From assembly GCA_016191985.1 (NCBI GenBank), contig JACPVB010000297.1:1-12166 (forward strand): a DNA stretch of 12,166 nt, in the 5' to 3' direction. Origin of the DNA: Chloroflexota bacterium (GTDB lineage: Bacteria > Chloroflexota > Anaerolineae > Anaerolineales > Villigracilaceae). A program made the position numbers and the translations under genes. Below the pieces are notes generated by a model. The model worked only from the letters and a program-made list of their open reading frames with translations, did not search any database and was not told the origin of the DNA. This document shows, one piece after another, positions 5,606 through 11,079 of this stretch (position 1 is the first letter of the stretch; each line of letters begins with the position of its first letter).

Positions 5606-5634
5606 TTGACTGACTTGGAGCATCACAGTAAAAT
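5606..5634 (+). promoter_or_regulatory. Sigma70 promoter of tRNA-Gly (and probably tRNA-Ile2)
   Basis: TTGACT (5606-5611), a 17-bp spacer and TAAAAT (5629-5634), ending 9 nt before the tRNA-Gly 5' end. Its -35 is only 5 bp from the -35 of the opposing tRNA-Arg promoter. The two -10 regions form the outer inverted repeat ATTTTACTGT/ACAGTAAAAT. Confidence 0.78.
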
Positions 5635-5643
5635 CGGGTTCTC

Positions 5644-5715
5644 GCGGGAGTCGCCAAGTGGTAAGGCATCAGCCTTCCAAGCTGATATTCGTGGGTTCGA
5701 ATCCCATCTCCCGCT
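5644..5715 (+). tRNA. tRNA-Gly (anticodon TCC)
   Basis: A 72-nt cloverleaf: acceptor GCGGGAG/CTCCCGC, D-arm GCC/GGC, anticodon stem TCAGC/GCTGA with loop CTTCCAA (TCC, reads GGA and GGG), T-arm GTGGG-TTCGAAT-CCCAT, discriminator T. The 3' CCA is not encoded (CTC follows). No terminator lies between it and tRNA-Ile2, so they may be co-transcribed. Confidence 0.95.
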
Positions 5716-5729
5716 CTCGTCCAGTGATC

Positions 5730-5783
5730 AGTGTTCAGTGACCGGTTATCAGATTGGCAACTGATTACTGGTCACTGATTACT
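5730..5783. repeat. Imperfect hairpin repeat between tRNA-Gly and tRNA-Ile2
   Basis: Arms of 23 bp (5730-5752 and 5761-5783) match at 19 positions around an 8-nt loop. They are built of reiterated CAGTGA/TCAGT-like words, which also continue upstream at 5722-5735. It may be a dispersed intergenic repeat or a processing hairpin in the tRNA precursor. It does not look like a terminator. Confidence 0.5.
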
Positions 5784-5790
5784 AAATGAC

Positions 5791-5863
5791 GGGCCCGTGG
5801 CGCAGCGGTTAGCGCAGGCGACTCATAATCGCTTGGTCGCAGGTTCGAATCCTGCCGGGCCCA
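5791..5863 (+). tRNA. tRNA-Ile2 (anticodon CAT, lysidine type)
   Basis: A 73-nt cloverleaf: acceptor GGGCCCG/CGGGCCC, D-arm GCGC/GCGC, anticodon stem GGCGA/TCGCT with loop CTCATAA (CAT), T-arm GCAGG-TTCGAAT-CCTGC, discriminator A. The CCA is not encoded. The anticodon arm and variable loop match Escherichia coli tRNA-Ile2 as I recall it and not the elongator Met tRNA. I therefore call Ile2, whose C34 is changed to lysidine by TilS to read AUA. Elongator Met is the alternative. A partial 3' copy starts 7 nt downstream. Confidence 0.88.
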
Positions 5864-5869
5864 CAAAAA

Positions 5870-5919
5870 TTGGTCTCAGGCCCCATCGAGGGATGACATT
5901 CGCATCCTGCCGGGCCCAC
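5870..5919 (+). pseudogene. Partial tRNA-Ile2 copy (3' half) interrupted by the same 18-bp insert
   Basis: TTGGTCTCAGG (5870-5880), then the insert CCCCATCGAGGGATGACA (5881-5898), then TTCGCATCCTGCCGGGCCCAC (5899-5919) repeat the intact gene from the variable loop to just past the 3' end with two substitutions. There is no 5' half. The insert differs at one base from that in the tRNA-Arg copy and splits the T-arm at the same place. The sequence turns AT-rich immediately after it. Confidence 0.82.
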
Positions 5920-6037
5920 TGTTTGATCTTTTTTAATGCGGGACTTATACAATTTTTTGCAGCTACATCACTGAATTTATTCCAATTGCAATCACCCAAA
6001 AACGAAGAGCGTCCTAAATCAATTGGGAGAAACCAAT

Positions 6038-6517
6038 ATGACAATCAACACAAATCCAGGCTGTTTGGCCTCCATTCTCTCCATATTCAGTCCGAAGAAG
6101 CCAATAAAAACAATATATCCCTACGAACTACGGAATGAGTTTCTATCACCAGCGGAATTATCATTTTACAAAGTTTTAGAAGATGTTATCAAAGACAAGT
6201 TGATTGTCCAATGCAAAGTAAGGCTTTCTGATATATTTTATGTAGCCCAACCCAACAGAAACATAAGATATTCAAATAGCATAAACCAAAAGCACATAGA
6301 TTTTTTGTTGTGCAATCCCAAAAACATGAAACCAATTTTAGGGATAGAACTAGACGATTCAAGCCGTAGCCGCCCGAGCAGGCAACAACGAGATAGTTTT
6401 GTAAATGAAATTTTCGTAGCAGCAAAATTGCCCTTGCTTCATGTCAAAGTAAAGCATTCATACAACTCTCAAGAATTATTCGATCAAATAAAACTTGCGG
6501 TTACAACCTCAAGATAG
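6038..6517 (+). CDS. DUF2726 domain protein, possible PD-(D/E)XK-like nuclease
   Basis: A 159-aa protein that I match by motif to DUF2726: LSPAELSFYKVLEDVI (37-51), KVRLSDIF (60-67), KHIDFLLC (85-92), IELDDSS (103-109) and QRDSFVNEIFVAAKLPLLHV (117-136). The layout of IDF, then I-E-L-D, then an RD helix and a final LPLLHV strand resembles DUF559/Vsr-type nucleases of the PD-(D/E)XK fold (D88, E104, D106 as candidate metal residues); this is inference. It lacks an obvious DNA-binding or zinc-ribbon domain. The ATG at 6038 follows GGGAGA (6025-6030). The gene is much more AT-rich than its neighbours and lies beside a tRNA 3' duplication, which suggests acquisition by transfer. A bidirectional terminator follows. 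Confidence 0.82.
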   Translation: MTINTNPGCLASILSIFSPKKPIKTIYPYELRNEFLSPAELSFYKVLEDVIKDKLIVQCKVRLSDIFYVAQPNRNIRYSNSINQKHIDFLLCNPKNMKPILGIELDDSSRSRPSRQQRDSFVNEIFVAAKLPLLHVKVKHSYNSQELFDQIKLAVTTSR

Positions 6518-6548
6518 GAAAATTAATATAACCATAGCCAAATAGATC

Positions 6549-6580
6549 AAAACCCTGCGGCCATTTGTTCGCAGGGTTTT
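6549..6580. terminator. Bidirectional terminator between converging genes
   Basis: Perfect 11-bp stem AAAACCCTGCG (6549-6559) / CGCAGGGTTTT (6570-6580) with a 10-nt loop. The A- and T-runs are built into the arms, so it can work on both strands, for the DUF2726 gene and for the SH3 lipoprotein gene. Confidence 0.88.
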
Positions 6581-6657
6581 GAATTTTGCCGAGGGTGCGG
6601 ATTCTGTTTATTTGCTGAATCAGCCGTCCCGATGGAATGAGGCGGTTTTGTCCTCTT

Positions 6658-7362
6658 TTATGGGGTGCAGGTGACGGGGAATGTCACCTGGTGGACTTGT
6701 TCGTTGGGGGCGAGGATCAGCAATTTGACCCAGTAATCGCCGGGGGCGTTGATCTGATAATACTCATTGATAACCTGCGTTCCAGCCGTTTCGTATATCA
6801 TCGTGCCTTCGTTCGATGAAACTCCTGTACTGACTTCCCACTTCCAGGTTAATAAGGTTGGGCCGTTGGCGGTGACTTGCGCTTCAAAGAAAACCGTCTG
6901 TGGAAATTGATTGCAGGCGACCACGATTCGGTTTGGCTCGATGCGCAAATCAACTTTGGTGATGGTGACGAACGGAGGCTGCACAACCTGCAACTCACTA
7001 GTCGGTGACTGTGGCTGGGTTACATCCGCCGAGACCCAGCAGAAGCCGCCGGGTTTGCCGGGATCCTGAACATACCACCATGTGAAGGCTTCATTGCGCC
7101 CGACTGCGCGAAGCGTTTGTCTCTGGGGGAATTCGTTAACCAATTCATAGACCGTTCCAGGACCAAACCGACAATTGATCAATTCATTTATGATGTTCAA
7201 TGTCACCTGTACGGGCGTTGGAGTGGGTGGAACGGGGGTGACACTGGGAATGGGCGCATTTGTTGAAGTGGGGCTGGGGGTTGGCAATGATTCGGCTGTG
7301 GAACGGCTGCAAGCCGCCAGGATGATCGTTACAAGTCCTGTGAGCAGGACGACGCGCTTCAT
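6658..7362 (-). CDS. Lipoprotein with bacterial SH3 domain and C-terminal Ig-like domain
   Basis: A 234-aa surface lipoprotein of unknown function. The signal peptide has a lipobox LAAC with lipidation at C18. A Thr/Pro/Ser-rich linker spans about 20-51. An SH3_3-type domain covers about residues 52-115 (NCRFGPGTVYELVNEFP, then WWYVQDPGKPGGFCWVSADVT), with C64 and C108 placed for a disulfide. The C-terminal part (about 129-232) is beta-rich and Ig-like (TLLTWKWEVSTG, then APGDYWVKLLILAPN), with C150 and C232 as a second possible disulfide. Bacterial SH3 domains often bind cell-wall peptides, so an envelope role is plausible. The start is backed by AGGAGG (complement of 7368-7373) 5 nt upstream. 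This lipobox plus TPTP linker architecture is common in Anaerolineae. It is a single-gene unit. Confidence 0.85.
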   Translation of the reverse strand: MKRVVLLTGLVTIILAACSRSTAESLPTPSPTSTNAPIPSVTPVPPTPTPVQVTLNIINELINCRFGPGTVYELVNEFPQRQTLRAVGRNEAFTWWYVQDPGKPGGFCWVSADVTQPQSPTSELQVVQPPFVTITKVDLRIEPNRIVVACNQFPQTVFFEAQVTANGPTLLTWKWEVSTGVSSNEGTMIYETAGTQVINEYYQINAPGDYWVKLLILAPNEQVHQVTFPVTCTP

Positions 7363-7409
7363 GTGTTCCTCCTTTTGTTGATGGTTGTCCTATTCCATCG
7401 GCGCTGGTT

Positions 7410-7500
7410 TTATCGTTTATCTCATAAATGAGTAAGCATTTGTAGAAAATCACGGGTCAAGACCGAATTTTCTGCTTACTAAATTATGCGATACTCTGTA
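7410..7500. repeat. Copy A of a diverged ~90-bp direct repeat
   Basis: Colinear with 7633-7722. The first 20 bases (TTATCGTTTATCTCATAAAT) match copy B at 17 of 20 positions, and the last 19 (AATTATGCGATACTCTGTA) at 18 of 19. The middle is weakly similar but also holds a hairpin. Copy B contains the cyclase stop codon and its terminator; copy A has no complete gene beside it. Confidence 0.55.
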
Positions 7501-7632
7501 GAAATGCCTGGAACGTTTTATGTTCCTGTGCGAGCATCCTCATCTTATTCGTTTTTACATAAAGTCAGTATGGGATAAAGGTACGGCAAACATATAGTCC
7601 CCTCGCAAACATTTATTTCAAGGTAACTTACT

Positions 7633-7722
7633 TTATCGCTTGTCTTATAAATTACTTAACTCTTTGGAAAAATCGCGAGGAAAATCGTGATTCAAATTCA
7701 ATTAATTATGCGATGCTCTGTA
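7633..7722. repeat. Copy B of the ~90-bp direct repeat, spanning the cyclase 3' end
   Basis: TTATCGCTTGTCTTATAAAT to AATTATGCGATGCTCTGTA, 223 bp away from copy A. It covers the last codons and stop of the cyclase gene plus its terminator. Confidence 0.55.
7671..7692 (-). terminator. Terminator of the cyclase gene
   Basis: Arms AATCGCGA (7671-7678) and TCGTGATT (7685-7692) around a 6-nt loop, with one mismatch on the minus strand. On that strand it is followed by a T-run (GATTTTTCC). It lies 13 nt past the cyclase stop. Confidence 0.6.
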
Positions 7723-8599
7723 ACCTCGCAAACGCGCGGACAGGAAACGTGCCTGCCCCTTTGAACTTCGGTGGGACGGCGGTGAATGTGAATCCCTCGT
7801 CCGGGACATTCGCCAGATTACACAGATGCTCGGCGATCAAAATTTCCGCCCGCAGCAAAGTGGAGTGGACAGGGCGCGCATTGCCGCGGGTATCGTCAAT
7901 GTTCAACGCGTCGATGCCGACGAGTTTGACGCCGCAGTCTCGAAGATAAATCGCCGCATCCTCAGTGAGGAAGGGGTGATTTTCAAAATATGTGTCGGTT
8001 GCCCAGTGTTCGTCCCAACCGGTGTGGACCAACACCGCGCGCCCGCGTAATTCCCTGCCCTTAAATGCCTCGGCTGTGACCGCCAACCCTTTGCGATAAT
8101 CCGCGCGGATGACGATGCCTTCGAGGTCAACAAAGCTTTCCAAATCCACTTCGGATAAGTCCTTGCCATCTTCATAGCGATGAAATGGACAATCCACATA
8201 GGTGCCGGTATTGGTGACCATTTCGATCTTGCCGATCTGGAATTCCGTACCGGAGGCGTAACGCCCGCGTGATTCTTCGCGGCTAAGATAGTCACAGATG
8301 ATGGGGGCGGGGAGTCCCTTGTAAGTGACCAGTCCATCGTAGATGGTGTGGCTGAGGTCAATATAGGATGGGTCAATGGCGGTGTTGATCGACCGGCGTT
8401 TGTGCGCTTCGGTGATGATCTGCTTGTTCAAAATCCGCACTTCACCCACCATAAGCAGGCGCATATCTTGAACGATGTAATCTGCCAGTTCCTTATCGGA
8501 AATATCATCCCCGTCAATGTCGAGGCGGAAATCCTGTCCCTGAATTCCGCCGCCATTGGTGAAATCAATTTCAAAGTCGAATTTTACACGTTTGGACAT
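7706..8599 (-). CDS. Cyclase-family (kynurenine formamidase-like) hydrolase with extra N-terminal domain
   Basis: A 297-aa cytoplasmic protein. Residues about 78-297 are a PF04199-type cyclase/amidohydrolase fold: IDLSHTIYDGLVTY (80-93), the active-site region NTGTYVDCPFHRYEDG (130-145), LVHTGWDEHW (190-199), GIDALNIDD (228-236), PVHSTLL (243-249) and E257. The usual metal motif HxGTHxDxPxH reads N130-TGT-Y134-V-D136-CPF-H140, so two of the metal-binding histidines are replaced while D136, H140, H245 and E257 remain. The first 75 residues (KFDFEIDFTNGGGIQGQDFRLDIDG, then RLLMVGEVRILNKQIITEAHKR) are outside the normal fold and look like a fused small domain. The ATG at 8599 is preferred to a TTG at 8629; its ribosome site is weak (AAGAGAAA). 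It may hydrolyse a cyclic amide or lactone; substrate unknown. Confidence 0.85.
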   Translation of the reverse strand: MSKRVKFDFEIDFTNGGGIQGQDFRLDIDGDDISDKELADYIVQDMRLLMVGEVRILNKQIITEAHKRRSINTAIDPSYIDLSHTIYDGLVTYKGLPAPIICDYLSREESRGRYASGTEFQIGKIEMVTNTGTYVDCPFHRYEDGKDLSEVDLESFVDLEGIVIRADYRKGLAVTAEAFKGRELRGRAVLVHTGWDEHWATDTYFENHPFLTEDAAIYLRDCGVKLVGIDALNIDDTRGNARPVHSTLLRAEILIAEHLCNLANVPDEGFTFTAVPPKFKGAGTFPVRAFARLQSIA

Positions 8600-8669
8600 G
8601 GGGTTTCTCTTTCTTATCTTCTCGCTCAATGGTCTTGAAAAAGTTCATGTATACCCGATTGCGCCGCAA

Positions 8670-10202
8670 TCAGGTTGTAGCAATCCTTTTATTTGCCTCG
8701 TCCATTGCACTGAATAACTCTGCTTTCATATCTGAAATGATTGACTTAAATTTCTGTTTTGAATATTTGTCTTGTATCTCTTCAGGGTCTTCCTGAAGAT
8801 CATAAAATTCAAAGTAATCCTGATATTTATGTACGTAGCCATGATAATAGATCAGCTTGTAATTTCCCTTCACAATCGAATACGTGGCTTTCGTAAACGG
8901 TTTGAAGGCAGAACTTTCCTTGGCCTCCATGGTAATAATACTGCGATCCGGATCTTCAACCCCGCCAAACCCTAGTAATAAATTTCCTTCATTTGATGCA
9001 GGTATATCGGCCCCCGCCAGATTTAGAATTGTTGAAAAAAGGTCAATGTTACTGCTGGGCATTAGAAAATCCCGACGGGTCTCATTACCTGGCACGAAAA
9101 TCATGAGCGGGATCCTGATCACAGGTTCGTAAAGCAGGCCAGTGAAATGTCCGTTCGTGCCACGTTCGAACATTTCACCGTGGTCCGCAGTAATAATGAA
9201 ATAGGTATGTTCCAGAACACCCTGTTCTTGCAAAATTGAAAGCAGATGGCCGATTTCCAAATCCACATTCGCAAGAAAAGCGTCATACTTGTTTCGTTCA
9301 TTATTAAGGCTCGATTGGCTGGAACCAATGGAAAGTACATGCTCGCGTTTGACAACAGGTTCATAGCCGTCATTGTCGAACATGCCCATAAAATCCTTAT
9401 CCGGGGTATACGGATTGTGAGGAGGATAAATATGAAAGTAGGAAAAAAAGGGAGACTCATGCTCGTCCAGTTCAAGGATCTTGTCCGCGATGCCATCGAA
9501 AAGACCTTTCATTGTAAAAACACTATCATAGAAAGTTGCACGCGGTAAACTTGTAGGGTAATCCTCGGATGGAATCGTATTTACCTTGGACTGATAGTAA
9601 AGGCTATTAATAAAACTCAGCAAGAGTGAGTTGCCACTATATAACATTCGCACAAGCGCCTGGTCAGCGAGCCGGCTGTCGTCCTTGAATTTTTGACTTA
9701 TTGCTCCATTAATCAAGCCAAATTCTGACATCGGGAGCAGAGAATCAATATCGGGTGAAAATTGGTTGAGTAAACTAACCGCCCAATAATTCTGGGAAAA
9801 AGCCATTTTGAAATAGTCGTCCCCGATAAAACGGAAAATGTTGTGCTCTGCAAACTCTTTCTTGATAATCCCACCGTGGTTGATGGCTCTGTGAGTCCAG
9901 GGTTTTAAACCAGTTAATAGGGATGAAGCGCCGGGAACCGTAAAATTGCCGTTCGCATAGTGTTTATGATAAATAAATGCCCGTTCTCCCAGTTTTTCGA
10001 GGTTGGGGGTTGTTTTGCGTGGGTACCCATATACCGATAAATTTCGTGCTGTCATTGCATCGCAGACAAGTACAATGATATTCGGCAATGTCTTTCCAGA
10101 TTTACTGATGCGGGCGGATTTTAGAAGAACGTTGGAGGCCAGACCGCCCCCAAAAATTCCCCACCCTAATTTCATGAATTCTCGTCGTGAAAGTTTTCCC
10201 AT
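8670..10202 (-). CDS. Tat-exported sulfatase/phosphotransferase-fold protein
   Basis: A 510-aa protein of the alkaline phosphatase/sulfatase superfamily. It opens with a twin-arginine signal (SRREFMKLGWGIFGGG, residues 5-20), so it acts outside the membrane. Conserved parts are the first metal strand NIIVLVCDAMTARNLSVYGYPRKTTPNL (41-68, D48), the nucleophile region NFTVPGASSLLTG (86-98), YFHIYPPHNPYTPD (255-268) and ITADHGEMFERGTNGHF (337-353; D340, H341 and H352 as metal ligands). The usual formylglycine motif C/S-x-P-x-R reads T88-V-P-G-A92, so there is no Cys/Ser for formylglycine and no Arg; T88 would be the nucleophile, as in phosphoethanolamine and lipoteichoic-acid transferases. The C-terminal YDLQEDPEE (467-475) is sulfatase-like. 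It starts 3 nt after the upstream membrane-protein stop, with a weak AGG ribosome site. Target substrate unknown. Confidence 0.88.
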   Translation of the reverse strand: MGKLSRREFMKLGWGIFGGGLASNVLLKSARISKSGKTLPNIIVLVCDAMTARNLSVYGYPRKTTPNLEKLGERAFIYHKHYANGNFTVPGASSLLTGLKPWTHRAINHGGIIKKEFAEHNIFRFIGDDYFKMAFSQNYWAVSLLNQFSPDIDSLLPMSEFGLINGAISQKFKDDSRLADQALVRMLYSGNSLLLSFINSLYYQSKVNTIPSEDYPTSLPRATFYDSVFTMKGLFDGIADKILELDEHESPFFSYFHIYPPHNPYTPDKDFMGMFDNDGYEPVVKREHVLSIGSSQSSLNNERNKYDAFLANVDLEIGHLLSILQEQGVLEHTYFIITADHGEMFERGTNGHFTGLLYEPVIRIPLMIFVPGNETRRDFLMPSSNIDLFSTILNLAGADIPASNEGNLLLGFGGVEDPDRSIITMEAKESSAFKPFTKATYSIVKGNYKLIYYHGYVHKYQDYFEFYDLQEDPEEIQDKYSKQKFKSIISDMKAELFSAMDEANKRIATT

Positions 10203-10205
10203 TTC

Positions 10206-10739
10206 TTAACCTAAATTTCTGACAAAGATGATGATATATGAGATAAACGAAGCCGGCAAATAGATATATAAAAACACGATGCAACGATCCGCCATGGTTT
10301 CTACAACTCTGGCAACAAACTGGCTCACTTCTCCCAAGAGGAGAAGTATAACGGTGCATATCGCAAAAAATATTCCCCACGTATTGATATTTGCCAACAC
10401 CTCAAAGGTCGTTGTTTGTGCATAAAGATACATGATGGAACCTAAAAAGGTTATTGTTAGGATTGTTCCACGCAGAACAAATTTATCTAAAAATAACTTT
10501 TGGGGCAGGATAAAACCAAAAAGCAGCAGGGATGCGATCAACAACAGACTTTCTACAAAAGCACCCGCCATGATATAGGCAAACAGGCCGAAAATCTCTG
10601 TAATGTCCAAATACAAACCCCATTGATTAATTACAACGTTAAACGTGGTAATGATCGCCCATGAAAACAGAATCGCTACACCCACAGCGTAAACTGAAAT
10701 GGTTTGATCTCTTTTGGGAAATCTTTTTAACAAAGCCAT
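10206..10739 (-). CDS. Small integral membrane protein with about five TM helices, operon partner of the sulfatase-fold gene
   Basis: A 177-aa protein I do not recognise. A short basic N-terminus (MALLKRFPKR) is followed by hydrophobic segments at about residues 14-37, 48-78, 90-110, 120-141 and 154-173. The second is long and may be two helices. No known catalytic motif is visible; conserved-looking charged residues inside or near helices are D45/E48, E63 and E137. The ATG at 10739 is chosen because GGAG (complement of 10746-10749) sits 6 nt upstream; the frame extends further upstream without a ribosome site. It precedes the Tat-exported sulfatase-fold gene by 3 nt and shares its promoter. 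It may anchor or feed a lipid-linked substrate to that enzyme; this is inference from context only. Confidence 0.75.
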   Translation of the reverse strand: MALLKRFPKRDQTISVYAVGVAILFSWAIITTFNVVINQWGLYLDITEIFGLFAYIMAGAFVESLLLIASLLLFGFILPQKLFLDKFVLRGTILTITFLGSIMYLYAQTTTFEVLANINTWGIFFAICTVILLLLGEVSQFVARVVETMADRCIVFLYIYLPASFISYIIIFVRNLG

Positions 10740-10767
10740 ATTTTCTCCAGACCAATTGAATTTTCCG

Positions 10768-10797
10768 ATTTTATCATTTTCATACTTCCAATGTAAA
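10768..10797 (-). promoter_or_regulatory. Likely promoter of the membrane-protein/sulfatase operon
   Basis: On the minus strand, TTTACA (complement of 10792-10797), an 18-bp spacer and TAAAAT (complement of 10768-10773). The expected start near 10761 leaves about 20 nt of leader with the GGAG ribosome site. Confidence 0.5.
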
Positions 10798-11079
10798 AGA
10801 TTGTTCCAAATTTGGTAAAGCATATTGAGCCTGTTTCAATACACTTTGGTTTTGGGACGCTGACAACTACACTTGCGCCAGGCGCAATTGAAAACACAAA
10901 TGGACACAGATTTTTTGAAGATTTTTCCGAAAAAACGATCAATATCAGCGTTTCAGCATTCATACTTGCCCTGTGGTGGGTAGTGCCAGAGTCTACGTCC
11001 CGATTTTATGAATGTAAAGTAATCAAAAGGCTCATTACGTTTTGAGCTAAATCTTGCTTGAATTCTGCCAGAGCTAATC
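10798..11079. other. Gene-free AT-rich stretch upstream of the sulfatase operon
   Basis: No gene is supported. A plus-strand frame (about 10812-11045, TTG start only) and a minus-strand frame (10727-10963) cross it, but neither has a ribosome site or recognisable domain. A perfect 7-1-7 palindrome TTGCGCCAGGCGCAA (10873-10887) could be an operator or just chance. I see no clear terminator after the ABC-F gene, which ends at 11080. Confidence 0.5.

Larger units (their letters stand above)
7363..7705. other. Gene-free stretch holding a diverged direct repeat and hairpins
   Basis: No gene is supported here. It holds the lipoprotein ribosome site (7368-7373), a structured hairpin (arms AGTAAGC + AGAAAAT at 7431-7450 and 7467-7480, with GGTC/GACC inside), the cyclase terminator (7671-7692) and the two copies of a direct repeat described separately. 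A minus-strand reading frame ending at 7482 would encode about 19 residues ending FLQSIA, like the cyclase C-terminus, but nothing else supports it as a gene. Confidence 0.6.

Noticed and set aside
5572..5634. A second small TIR element (ATTTTACTGT/ACAGTAAAAT)
   Set aside because: The inverted repeat coincides with two correctly spaced divergent promoters, and there is no clean target duplication.
6023..6037. TTG at 6023 as start of the DUF2726 gene
   Set aside because: It overlaps the GGGAGA that serves the ATG at 6038.
5797..6138. Plus-strand frame running through tRNA-Ile2 and into the DUF2726 gene
   Set aside because: It overlaps a complete tRNA and an out-of-frame gene with a ribosome site; the apparent protein is translated tRNA.
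7431..7482. A 19-codon minus-strand peptide ending FLQSIA, and the hairpin beside it as a riboswitch
   Set aside because: The peptide has no supporting ribosome site or conservation evidence, and the hairpin matches no riboswitch I recognise; both are better explained by the direct repeat of the cyclase 3' end.
8600..8629. TTG at 8629 as start of the cyclase
   Set aside because: No ribosome site precedes it; the ATG at 8599 is preceded by a purine-rich stretch and begins the plausible N-terminal domain.
10812..11045. Plus-strand frame of about 77 codons upstream of the ABC-F gene, and the minus-strand frame 10727-10963
   Set aside because: The plus frame has only a TTG start, and neither has a ribosome site or recognisable domain. 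The minus frame overlaps the promoter and start of the membrane-protein gene.
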